35,770 nt of DNA, taken from NCBI GenBank assembly GCA_028696185.1, contig JAQVHL010000012.1, forward strand, positions 19,924 through 55,693. The letters are read 5' to 3'. Shown here in pieces: positions 1 to 7,503 of the stretch; within the stretch, counting starts at the first letter, position 1; each line of letters begins with the position of its first letter. The position numbers were made by a program, and so were the translations under genes. This DNA is from Halothiobacillaceae bacterium (GTDB lineage Bacteria > Pseudomonadota > Gammaproteobacteria > Halothiobacillales > Halothiobacillaceae). Under the pieces are notes generated by a model. The model saw nothing but the letters and a program-made list of their open reading frames with translations, did no database searches and was not told the origin of the DNA.

Positions 1-167
1 CTGCGCTGCTTGAAGCGCTTTATGTAGAGCGGCCGATGTTCCGCGAGGAAGCCGAGAAGGGCTTCATCCACCCCCTGCGAGTGGAGTGGGTGAGCGTCGA
101 AGGGATGCACAGCAACCCGCGCACCGGCAAGACACCGCGCGTTCTGGACCGGCGTCACGCGACATGA
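1..167 (+). CDS. C-terminal end of a gene cut by the window edge; possibly an ANL-type (PaaK/F390 synthetase-like) ligase
   Basis: Reading from base 3, an open frame of 54 codons runs to a TGA at 165-167; the start lies outside the window. The stop overlaps the ATG of the next gene as ATGA, the usual arrangement for translationally coupled genes, which argues that this is the true end of a protein. The tail carries the segment NPRTGKTPRVLDRR, which resembles the C-terminal end of adenylate-forming ligases of the phenylacetate-CoA ligase/coenzyme F390 synthetase group. That likeness is from memory and based on about 50 residues, so the function is tentative. It is probably co-transcribed with the HATPase-GNAT gene. 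Confidence 0.5.
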   Translation, partial: ALLEALYVERPMFREEAEKGFIHPLRVEWVSVEGMHSNPRTGKTPRVLDRRHAT

Positions 168-1687
168 GCCTGCCTGCGTCCAGCGGCCGTCATGCGCGCC
201 GGTCCGAGGAAGCGCGATTGGTGGTGCCCGCACGCGTGGGCTCCATCGGTCTGGTGCAACATCTTGCGCGCTGGTTTGCCCAAGCGGCGGGTTTCCCGCC
301 CGAGCGGCGCTATCGCGTTGAGCTGAGCGTCGAGGAGCTCATCACCACCTTGCTGGTCTATGCCTTTGATGGCGGCGTGGAGGAGGGGGATCTGATTGTC
401 GATATGCATATCGACGCGGCGGCCCTGCATCTGGTTGTCACCAGTCATGGCCTGCCCTTCGACCTGTCCATGGTGCCAGACTTCGATCCTGCCTTGGCCG
501 GCGTGGCCGAGGACACGATCGAAGCCGCCGGTCTGTCGGCCTTTCTGCTAAAGCATGCTGTCGATCGGTACCGGCTGGTCAATGCCGGCAAGGAAGGCTA
601 TCGCGTTGAACTGGAGTGGTTTCTTCCGCACCGGCATGTCACCGAAATCGACGATGCCGGCGAGTATATCGGTACGGAGCTTGTCCCTCCTCCTGTCGAT
701 ATCTTGCGCGCCATGGACGAGAACGAAGCCTTGCAACTGGCACGGCTACTCTATCGCAGCTATGGCTACAGCTACGTCAACGAGGATTTCTATTACCCCG
801 AACGGATTCGTGCCCGCCTGGGCGACGGGCGTCTGCGCTCCTGGGTGGCGGTGACCGGGGAAGGGCGGCTGGTCGGACATGTGGCGCTGATGCGTGGCCG
901 TGCGGACGATCCGGCTGTCGAATGGGGTGTTGCCGCCGTCGATCCGCTCTGGCGTGGCGGCGGACTGCTCAAACGCCTGCTGGCGGCCGCCCTGGATGAC
1001 GTACAGGTGCGCGAAGCCCAGGTCGTATTTGCTCACGCAGTCACCACCCATCCGTACACCCAGCGCGCTTGCCTGGACTTTGGCTTCAGCGTTACCGCGC
1101 TCCTACTCGGGTTCGCGCCTGCCCTGCAGTTTCGCCAGATCAGCGATGCCTCGGTACGGCGCGAAAGCACATTCATCGCCCTGCGCGCCTGTCGGCCTTT
1201 ACCGGTGCAAGTGGTTTATCTTCCCGCGCGGCATGCCGCGACCTTGCATCGTCTGGCTCAAGCCGCCGGGATGATACTCACCGAAGCGGGCTCCCGACCT
1301 CTGGCGCCGGTTACCGGGCTGACCCGCTTTGCCTCACAGATTATCAGCGCACTCAATGTCGCCACGCTCGATATCCAGAGCATCGGCGCGGATCATGTCG
1401 AGGCGCTGTCGCGCGAATGCCGACGCCTCTGCCGCGAACGGGTGGATGTGATCTACCTGAGCGTGGATCTGGCCGACCCGCAGGCCCCGACGCTGATCGA
1501 GGCAGCAGAAAGCGAAGGCTTCTTTCTGGCCGGCTTTACCCCCTGGATGCCCAAGCCCCATTCGCTGACCCTGCAATACCTGAATAATCTGGAGATTGAT
1601 TTTGCATCGCTGCAGAGCGCCGGTGAGCTCGCCCAATGGCTCAAGCAGCGTGTCATGGATGAATGGTGCCGGGTGGAGCAGGGGTGA
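164..1687 (+). CDS. Fusion of an RsbW-like HATPase domain with a GNAT N-acetyltransferase
   Basis: 507 residues from the ATG at 164. The open frame extends up to 86, but 164 is preferred because it overlaps the previous stop as ATGA. Residues about 20-150 resemble the anti-sigma-factor kinase fold: VELSVEELITTLLVYAF sits at the N-box position and SHGLPFDL at the G1-box position. The Asn of the N-box and the Asp of the G1 box both appear to be replaced, so ATP binding may be lost. Residues about 205-335 look like a GNAT acetyltransferase, with a motif-A-like AVDPLWRGGGLLKRLL (acetyl-CoA pyrophosphate loop) and a later HPYTQRACLDFGF segment typical of GNAT motif B. The last ~170 residues are unassigned. 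The acetyl acceptor is unknown; a partner-switching regulatory role is inference. Confidence 0.72.
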   Translation: MSLPASSGRHARRSEEARLVVPARVGSIGLVQHLARWFAQAAGFPPERRYRVELSVEELITTLLVYAFDGGVEEGDLIVDMHIDAAALHLVVTSHGLPFDLSMVPDFDPALAGVAEDTIEAAGLSAFLLKHAVDRYRLVNAGKEGYRVELEWFLPHRHVTEIDDAGEYIGTELVPPPVDILRAMDENEALQLARLLYRSYGYSYVNEDFYYPERIRARLGDGRLRSWVAVTGEGRLVGHVALMRGRADDPAVEWGVAAVDPLWRGGGLLKRLLAAALDDVQVREAQVVFAHAVTTHPYTQRACLDFGFSVTALLLGFAPALQFRQISDASVRRESTFIALRACRPLPVQVVYLPARHAATLHRLAQAAGMILTEAGSRPLAPVTGLTRFASQIISALNVATLDIQSIGADHVEALSRECRRLCRERVDVIYLSVDLADPQAPTLIEAAESEGFFLAGFTPWMPKPHSLTLQYLNNLEIDFASLQSAGELAQWLKQRVMDEWCRVEQG

Positions 1688-1692
1688 AGAGC

Positions 1693-1759
1693 AAAAAAAC
1701 CCCGGATGAGACCGGGGTGAAAAGCTTTGAGGAGAACTCGCTTGTCAAGCGACGTTCGG
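1693..1759 (-). ncRNA. Candidate small RNA ending in an intrinsic terminator
   Basis: Read on the minus strand, this ~67-nt stretch has a stem-loop CGCTT-GAC-AAGCG (about 1740-1752). It is followed by a single-stranded run containing TTCTCCTC, which is complementary to a Shine-Dalgarno sequence. It ends in a 6-7 bp GC stem (1699-1718) followed by seven T residues (1693-1699). A plausible promoter precedes it: TTGACT at 1788-1793, a 16-nt spacer and CTTAAT at 1766-1771. No minus-strand protein gene lies upstream that would need this terminator. The class of RNA is not recognised; existence as a transcript is inference. Confidence 0.4.
1699..1718 (-). terminator. Intrinsic terminator acting on the minus strand
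   Basis: Stem CCCCGG/CCGGGG with a 6-nt loop, extended by one A-T pair. On the minus strand it is followed by T7 (1693-1699). On the plus strand the downstream bases are TGAAAAG, with no T-tract, so termination of the GNAT transcript would be weak. Confidence 0.6.
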
Positions 1760-1765
1760 TATTTC

Positions 1766-1793
1766 ATTAAGCAAACGGTGGGCCATTAGTCAA
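1766..1793 (-). promoter_or_regulatory. Candidate minus-strand promoter for the small RNA
   Basis: -35 TTGACT (1793-1788, 5 of 6 consensus), 16-nt spacer, -10 CTTAAT (1771-1766, 4 of 6). The -35 hexamer lies inside a dyad at 1789-1818, so the promoter could be regulated. Confidence 0.35.
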
Positions 1794-1818
1794 ATCATTG
1801 AAATGTAATGATTTTGAC
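1789..1818. repeat. Imperfect inverted repeat, possible operator
   Basis: GTCAAATCATT, seven spacer bases, then AATGATTTTGAC. The arms are complementary apart from one extra A. The element is AT-rich within a GC-rich region and covers the -35 box of the candidate minus-strand promoter. An operator role is inference. Confidence 0.45.
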
Positions 1819-1843
1819 TGGGGCTGGCGGGCGGGGTTCGGGC

Positions 1844-1870
1844 CATATGCCTTGAGGGCTGGGGCATATG
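1844..1870. repeat. Inverted repeat upstream of metG
   Basis: CATATGCC (1844-1851) and GGCATATG (1863-1870) form a perfect 8-bp stem with an 11-nt loop. It lies just upstream of the metG promoter and has no T-tract, so it is not a terminator. Confidence 0.4.
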
Positions 1871-1895
1871 ACGCGGATGGATCGTCGACAGGGCA

Positions 1896-1904
1896 TGCTA
1901 TGAT
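1896..1904 (+). promoter_or_regulatory. Extended -10 promoter candidate for metG
   Basis: TGC followed by TATGAT matches the extended -10 pattern TGnTATAAT with one mismatch. No good -35 is visible at 16-18 nt, as expected for extended -10 promoters. The leader to the metG ATG would be about 25 nt. Confidence 0.45.
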
Positions 1905-1936
1905 GCGCGCTTTCCATCGTTACTGACTCGCGCCGC

Positions 1937-4054
1937 ATGAACCGCCGCACCTTGCTTGTTACTTCCGCCCTGCCTTATGCCAACGGCCCGATTCATCTCG
2001 GGCACATGGTCGAATACATCCAGACCGACATCTGGGTGCGCTTCCAGAAGCTGCGCGGGCATGACTGCCGTTATGTCTGCGCCGACGATACCCACGGCAC
2101 GCCGATCATGCTGCGCGCCCAGCAGGAAGGCATCGCGCCGGAAGCACTCATCGCTCGCATCGGCGAGGAACATCGTGCGGATTTTGCCGGCTTTCACATC
2201 GGCTTCGATCACTATCACAGCACGCACAGCGAAGAAAACCGCGAAGCGGCCGAGATGATCTACACCCGCCTGCGCGATGGCGGTTACATCAGCACCCGCA
2301 CCATCACCCAGGCGTATGACCCGGTGAAGGAAATGTTCCTGCCCGACCGCTTCATCAAGGGCAGCTGCCCGAAGTGTGGCGCGGACGACCAGTACGGCGA
2401 CAACTGCGAGAAATGCGGCGCCACCTACGCGCCCACCGAGCTGAAAAACCCGCGTTCGGTCGTCTCCGGGGCCACGCCCGTCGAGCGCGAGTCGGTGCAT
2501 TACTTCTTCCGTCTGCCCGCCTTCGAGCAGGCCCTGCGTGACTGGATGGCCGAAGGCGGCGTACAGGCGGAAATGCGCCACAAGCTGGACGAATGGTTCG
2601 AAGGCGGCTTGCAGGAGTGGGACATCTCCCGCGATGCCCCCTACTGGGGCTTCGAGATTCCCGACGCACCGGGCAAGTATTTCTATGTCTGGCTCGATGC
2701 CCCGATCGGGTACATCGGCAGCTTCAAGGCGCTGGCGCGGCGCGAGCACCTGGACTTCGACCGCTACTGGGCGCCGGGTTCGGACGTGGAGCTTGTGCAT
2801 TTCATCGGCAAGGACATCGCTTATTTCCATACCCTGTTCTGGCCCGCCATGCTGATCGGTGCTGGCCTGCGTGCGCCCACCGCCGTGCATTGCCACGGCT
2901 TTTTGACCATCAACGGCGAAAAAATGAGCAAGTCGCGCGGTACCTTCATCCGTGCACGCACCCTGCTTGAACACGTCAACCCCGAAGCGCTGCGCTATTA
3001 CTTCGCCGCCAAGCTCGGCCCCGGCGTTGACGACATCGACCTGAGCCTGGACGATTTCCGCCTGCGTGTGAACAGCGATCTGGTCGGCAAGGTTGTCAAC
3101 ATCGCCAGCCGCTGTGCCGGTTTCATCGTCAAGCGTTTCGACGGGCGACTGGCCGACAGCCTCGACGAGCCCAGCCTGTATGCCGACGCGGTAGCTGCCG
3201 GCCTGCGCATTGCCGAACACTATGAGGCGCGTGAATACAACCAGGCCATGCGCGAGATCATGGCCATCGCCGACCGTGCCAACCAGTACATCGACGAGAA
3301 AAAACCCTGGGCGCTGGCCAAGGAAACCGGGCGCGAGGCCGAGGTGCAGTCCATCTGCACGATGGGGCTGAACCTGTTCCGCGTGCTGATGAGTTACCTG
3401 AAGCCCGTCCTGCCGGACATGGCCGGGCGCGCGGAAACCTTCCTGGGCGCGGGGCCGCTTGCGTGGAACAGCCCGGAGCTGCCGCTGCTGGGCTGCCGTA
3501 TCAATGCCTTCGAGCCCTTGATGACCCGTGTCGAGGAAGCCCAGCTTGCCGCCATGATGGAGGCTGCCGCCGAAGATGCCCGCGCCCATGCCGTACTGAC
3601 CGGCACCCAAGCCCCCGAGAAGACGCCCGAAAATACTGCCATGACGAGCCCCATCGTGACCGAAACTGCCACTGCAATTCCTGCCGAATCCTCCACACCG
3701 GGCCCGCTTCAGGCCGACCCGCTGCGTCCGGAGATCAGCATCGAGGACTTCGCCAAGCTGGACCTGCGCATCGCGCGGATCGTTGAGGCCCAGCATGTCG
3801 AAGGCGCCGACAAGCTGCTGCAGCTGACCCTGGACATCGGCGGAGAAAAGCGCAATGTCTTTGCCGGCATCAAGTCCGCTTACGCCCCGGAAGACCTGGT
3901 GGGCCGCCTGACCGTCATGGTCGCCAATCTCGCGCCGCGCAAGATGAAATTCGGCCTTTCCGAAGGCATGGTGCTCGCCGCCGGTCCCGGCGGCAAAGAC
4001 CTGTTCATTCTGAACCCCGATACCGGCGCCGCGCCGGGCATGCGGGTGAAGTGA
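1937..4054 (+). CDS. metG: Methionyl-tRNA synthetase
   Basis: 705 residues, full length for the long bacterial dimeric form. It charges tRNA-Met in the cytoplasm. The class I HIGH-type signature is PIHLGHM (residues 18-24) and the KMSKS loop is exact (about 329-333). Four cysteines in two CxxC pairs (C144/C147 and C157/C160) form the zinc knuckle. The last ~110 residues, from [15 protein letters not shown] onward, are the EMAP II/Trbp111-like tRNA-binding and dimerisation domain, joined by a Thr/Pro/Ala-rich linker. The start is the only ATG before the conserved [12 protein letters not shown] block. The next gene overlaps its stop. In many gammaproteobacteria metG lies close to the rsx genes; here other genes intervene. 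Confidence 0.97.
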   Translation: MNRRTLLVTSALPYANGPIHLGHMVEYIQTDIWVRFQKLRGHDCRYVCADDTHGTPIMLRAQQEGIAPEALIARIGEEHRADFAGFHIGFDHYHSTHSEENREAAEMIYTRLRDGGYISTRTITQAYDPVKEMFLPDRFIKGSCPKCGADDQYGDNCEKCGATYAPTELKNPRSVVSGATPVERESVHYFFRLPAFEQALRDWMAEGGVQAEMRHKLDEWFEGGLQEWDISRDAPYWGFEIPDAPGKYFYVWLDAPIGYIGSFKALARREHLDFDRYWAPGSDVELVHFIGKDIAYFHTLFWPAMLIGAGLRAPTAVHCHGFLTINGEKMSKSRGTFIRARTLLEHVNPEALRYYFAAKLGPGVDDIDLSLDDFRLRVNSDLVGKVVNIASRCAGFIVKRFDGRLADSLDEPSLYADAVAAGLRIAEHYEAREYNQAMREIMAIADRANQYIDEKKPWALAKETGREAEVQSICTMGLNLFRVLMSYLKPVLPDMAGRAETFLGAGPLAWNSPELPLLGCRINAFEPLMTRVEEAQLAAMMEAAAEDARAHAVLTGTQAPEKTPENTAMTSPIVTETATAIPAESSTPGPLQADPLRPEISIEDFAKLDLRIARIVEAQHVEGADKLLQLTLDIGGEKRNVFAGIKSAYAPEDLVGRLTVMVANLAPRKMKFGLSEGMVLAAGPGGKDLFILNPDTGAAPGMRVK

Positions 4055-6141
4055 GCCCGGCGGGCGGCATGTCATCCGGGCGCGGCTCCGCCTACGACCT
4101 GGACCGCCTCAACGAACCGCAGCGCGCAGCTGTTCGTCATCTGGACGGGCCGCTTCTGGTGCTGGCTGGCGCGGGGAGCGGCAAGACCCGCGTCATCACC
4201 CACAAGATCGCCTATCTCGTGCGCGAATGCGGCTATGCGCCGCGCAATGTCTGGGCCGTCACCTTCACCAACAAAGCCGCCCGCGAAATGGCCGAACGTG
4301 TCGGTCAGCTCCTGGCGGGACGCGACAGCCGTGGTTTGCACATCTCCACCTTCCATACCCTGGGGCTGGAAATCCTCAAGCGCGAGCATGCCGAACTGGG
4401 ACTGCGCGGGGGATTCACCCTGCTCGATGCCCAGGATCAGCTGGAGCTGATCCGTGCCCTGGCGGAAAAGGAAGGTGGCGGCAACGCGGTGGAAGCCGAT
4501 GCGCTACGTCATCGCATCTCCCTGTGGAAAAACGACTTTCTGCTGCCCAACGCGGCCGCAAGCCAGTCCGAGGACGAAGAGCAGCTGTTTGCCGCGCGCG
4601 TCTACGCACGCTACCAGCGCCAGCTGCAAGCCTGCAATGCCGTCGATTTCGACGACCTCATCATGCGTCCGGTGGAGTTGCTGCGCGATAACGCAAAAGT
4701 GCGCGAACGCTGGCAGAACCGCGTGCGCCACCTGCTGGTGGACGAATATCAGGACACCAATACCGCGCAATACGAACTGGTTCGCCAGCTCATCGGCATC
4801 GAGGCCCGGCTCACCGCCGTGGGCGACGATCACCAATCCGTCTATGCCTGGCGCGGCGCGCGTCCGGAGAACTTAGGCCGGCTCAAGGACGATCTGCCGC
4901 GCCTGACCCTCATCAAGCTCGAACAGAATTACCGTTCGGTCAATTCCGTCCTGAAGGCGGCCAACCATCTCATCAGCCACAATCGCGCGCGTTTTGAAAA
5001 AAACCTGTGGAGTGTGCTGGGCCCCGGCGAGCCGCTGCGTGTCATCGCCTGCGCAACGCCCGAGGAGGAAGCGGGGCGCATCGCCAGCGAGATCATCCAT
5101 CATCGTTTTCGCGAGCGGACGCGCTACAGCGACTATGCCGTGCTGTTTCGCGGCAACCACCAGGCGCGCCTGATCGAGGAAGCCCTGCGTCAGCTCAACA
5201 TCCCCTACACCCTGAGCGGCGGCCAGTCTTTTTTCGAGCGTGCGGAAATCAAGGATGTCATGGCCTATCTGCGCCTGCTTGCCAACCCGGACGACGACAC
5301 GGCCTTCCTGCGCGTCGTCAACACGCCGCGTCGGGAAATCGGCCCCGGAACACTGGAAAAGCTGGGCGACCACGCCCATGAACGTGGCGTCAGCCTGTTG
5401 CGCGCCGCCTCCGAATTTGCCCTGGCCAGCCGACTCTCCGAGCGTGCCCATCAGCGCCTGACCCGCTTCGCCGACTGGATTGCCGCACAGGGGCGCCGTG
5501 CCGATCAGGACGGCGCAGCACCTGACGAGCTCCTGCGCGGCCTCCTGCGTGAAGTCGGCTACGAAAGCTGGCTCAGCGAATCCAGTCCCAATGCCAAGGC
5601 GGCCCAGCGCCGCTGGAAAAACGTCGAGGATTGGCTGGACTGGCTGGGCCGCCTGCGCGAGCAGGGCTACAGCCGCCTTTCCGAAATGGCCTCACGCATG
5701 AGCCTGATGGGCATTCTGGAGCGCCAGGAAGATGAGCAGGAGCGCGATGCCGTGGCCCTCATGACCCTGCATGCCGCCAAGGGGCTGGAGTTCCCCCATG
5801 TCTTTATCGTGGGGCTGGAAGAAGAGCTGCTGCCCCATCGTGAAAGCAGCGACCCCGAGCGCCTTGAAGAGGAGCGCCGCCTGTTTTATGTCGGCATCAC
5901 CCGCGCCCGGCAGACGCTCACCCTCACTCTGGCCAAGCGTCGGCGGCGTTACGGTGAAACGGTGCTCTGCGAGCCCAGCCGCTTCCTGGAGGAACTGCCC
6001 GCCGAATTACTGCGGCGCGAAGGGTTTGATTCGACCGTCGATCCCGAAGAAAGCCGTCAGCGGGGGCGTGCCAGCCTGGAAGGGCTCAAGGCGTTTTTGC
6101 AAGACAAGACCGGCGACGCCAAAGCCCCCGGCAAGGCATGA
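4051..6141 (+). CDS. rep: Rep-type ATP-dependent 3'-5' DNA helicase (UvrD/Rep superfamily 1A)
   Basis: 696 residues if it starts at GTG 4051, which overlaps the metG stop (GTGA); ATG 4069 (690 residues) is an alternative, and neither has a strong ribosome binding site. Superfamily 1 motifs appear in order: Walker [13 protein letters not shown] (about 40-50), [10 protein letters not shown] (Ia), DEYQDTN (II), [13 protein letters not shown] (III), LEQNYRS (IV), [12 protein letters not shown] (V) and [13 protein letters not shown] (VI). The [14 protein letters not shown] stretch and the length favour Rep over UvrD or PcrA, which are usually longer with a Tudor-like tail. Rep helps restart and drive replication forks through protein barriers. 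The tight overlap suggests co-transcription with metG. Confidence 0.88.
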   Translation: MSPAGGMSSGRGSAYDLDRLNEPQRAAVRHLDGPLLVLAGAGSGKTRVITHKIAYLVRECGYAPRNVWAVTFTNKAAREMAERVGQLLAGRDSRGLHISTFHTLGLEILKREHAELGLRGGFTLLDAQDQLELIRALAEKEGGGNAVEADALRHRISLWKNDFLLPNAAASQSEDEEQLFAARVYARYQRQLQACNAVDFDDLIMRPVELLRDNAKVRERWQNRVRHLLVDEYQDTNTAQYELVRQLIGIEARLTAVGDDHQSVYAWRGARPENLGRLKDDLPRLTLIKLEQNYRSVNSVLKAANHLISHNRARFEKNLWSVLGPGEPLRVIACATPEEEAGRIASEIIHHRFRERTRYSDYAVLFRGNHQARLIEEALRQLNIPYTLSGGQSFFERAEIKDVMAYLRLLANPDDDTAFLRVVNTPRREIGPGTLEKLGDHAHERGVSLLRAASEFALASRLSERAHQRLTRFADWIAAQGRRADQDGAAPDELLRGLLREVGYESWLSESSPNAKAAQRRWKNVEDWLDWLGRLREQGYSRLSEMASRMSLMGILERQEDEQERDAVALMTLHAAKGLEFPHVFIVGLEEELLPHRESSDPERLEEERRLFYVGITRARQTLTLTLAKRRRRYGETVLCEPSRFLEELPAELLRREGFDSTVDPEESRQRGRASLEGLKAFLQDKTGDAKAPGKA

Positions 6142-6206
6142 TGCGGCCGGTGCGCCTTATGGGCGTCCCGTGCGCGATACCGCTGGTGTGCGGCGGGATA
6201 GGCTCC

Positions 6207-6212
6207 GATAAT
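6207..6212 (+). promoter_or_regulatory. Possible -10 element before the binding-protein gene
   Basis: GATAAT matches 5 of 6 consensus bases, 35 nt upstream of the ATG at 6247. No convincing -35 hexamer is seen at the right distance. The 105-nt gap after the helicase gene leaves room for a separate promoter. Confidence 0.25.
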
Positions 6213-6246
6213 TCCCTGCATAGCCCTACGGATTGAGCCCATCACG

Positions 6247-7503
6247 ATGTCTCCGTCGATCGGGAAGTATTTATGCTCGACAGCTTGTTTGCGGCATGTT
6301 TTCGCGCTGGGCGTGCTTGCCGTCCTGGGGGGCGTCCTGCTTTTTTCTTTGGAAAGCGATCAGTCGCTCGCCCCCGTGCGTATCGGGGTGATCCATTCGC
6401 TCAGCGGCACCATGGCGGGCAGCGAACGCCCCCTGGTCGATGCAGTGCGCCTGGCGGTGGAGGAGGTGAATGCTTCCGGCGGAATCCAGGGGCGCCCCCT
6501 GTCGATGGTGGTGGCGGATTGCCATTCGGATGCGGCATTCTGCGCCAGTGAGGCCGAAAGACTCATTGTGCAGGAGCAGGTTTCGGCCTTGTTCGGTTGC
6601 TGGACGTCGGCCTGCCGCAAGGCCGTCAAGCCCGTGGTGGAGGCGCATCGGCATCTTCTGGTGTATCCGGTGCAGTATGAAGGGCTCGAACAGTCGCCGA
6701 ATATTCTGTACACCGGATCGGTGGCCAATCAGCAGATCATTCCCGGCATCCGCTGGGCGGCGTCGCATTTTGGAGGGCGCCTGTTTCTCCTGGGGTCGGA
6801 TTACATTTTCCCGCGTACGGCGAATCGCCTGATCGGTGATTTACTGGAAGCCACGGGCGGGGAGGTTCTTGCCGAGCATTATCTTCCCTTGGGCGCGCAG
6901 GATATGACGGCGGTGATCGAACAGATCAAGGCGCAAGGCCCGGATGTGCTGGTCAATACACTGAACGGTGACAGCAATGCCGCGTTGTTCATGGCCCTGG
7001 TGGCGAATGGGCTTGCGTCCTTGCCCGTGGTCTCTTTCAGCGTCTCGGAAGCGGAAATGGGCGGCTGGGGCGGAGGGCGGCTGCAGGCGCATTATGTGGT
7101 CTGGAGTTACTTTCAAACGATCAATCAACCGGCCAATCAGGCATTTGTCCGGGCCTGGCAGGCACGTTATGGCGATGCCGGGCGAATCAGCGATCCGGCC
7201 GAAGCGGCCTATGTCGGCGTCTGGTTGTGGGCGCAGGCGGCGCGGGAGGCCGGGGAAATCACACCGGCCCGCCTCGATCACGCTCTGGTGCGGCAGACGC
7301 GCAATGCACCGGGCGGGCTGGTAGCCGTGGATCGTGGCACGCGCCATGTGTGGAAAATGGCGCGCATCGGGCAGGTAGAACCGGAAGGGCGTTTCCGTGA
7401 GGTGTGGACCTCGCACAGGCCGGTGGCGCCGATGCCGTTTCCCAGCTATCGCAGCCGGGAGGACTGGTTGCGCATCAGTCGCGCGCTGGAGGCGGGGTCG
7501 TGA
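6247..7503 (+). CDS. Periplasmic ligand-binding protein of the UrtA/AmiC (urea/short-chain amide) type
   Basis: 418 residues. A hydrophobic segment at residues 17-34 is a signal peptide or anchor; no lipobox is seen. The body is a type I periplasmic-binding fold that begins VRIGVIHSLSGTMAGSE. It contains FGCWTSACRKAVKPV, YPVQYEGLEQSPNI, NQQIIPG, GSDYIFPRTANR and VNTLNGDSNAAL, blocks I know as characteristic of urea-binding UrtA and amide-binding AmiC/FmdD proteins. No ABC permease or ATPase genes follow. Instead the stop overlaps (GTGA) the start of a membrane GGDEF-EAL protein, so the likely role is to present a ligand to that sensor rather than feed a transporter. Urea or a small amide is the best ligand guess, by family only. 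Confidence 0.82.
   Translation: MSPSIGKYLCSTACLRHVFALGVLAVLGGVLLFSLESDQSLAPVRIGVIHSLSGTMAGSERPLVDAVRLAVEEVNASGGIQGRPLSMVVADCHSDAAFCASEAERLIVQEQVSALFGCWTSACRKAVKPVVEAHRHLLVYPVQYEGLEQSPNILYTGSVANQQIIPGIRWAASHFGGRLFLLGSDYIFPRTANRLIGDLLEATGGEVLAEHYLPLGAQDMTAVIEQIKAQGPDVLVNTLNGDSNAALFMALVANGLASLPVVSFSVSEAEMGGWGGGRLQAHYVVWSYFQTINQPANQAFVRAWQARYGDAGRISDPAEAAYVGVWLWAQAAREAGEITPARLDHALVRQTRNAPGGLVAVDRGTRHVWKMARIGQVEPEGRFREVWTSHRPVAPMPFPSYRSREDWLRISRALEAGS

Noticed and set aside
1898-4075. 725-residue minus-strand open frame opposite metG
   Set aside because: Antisense shadow of a GC-rich conserved gene; low-complexity content and no motif. The plus strand carries unmistakable MetRS motifs.
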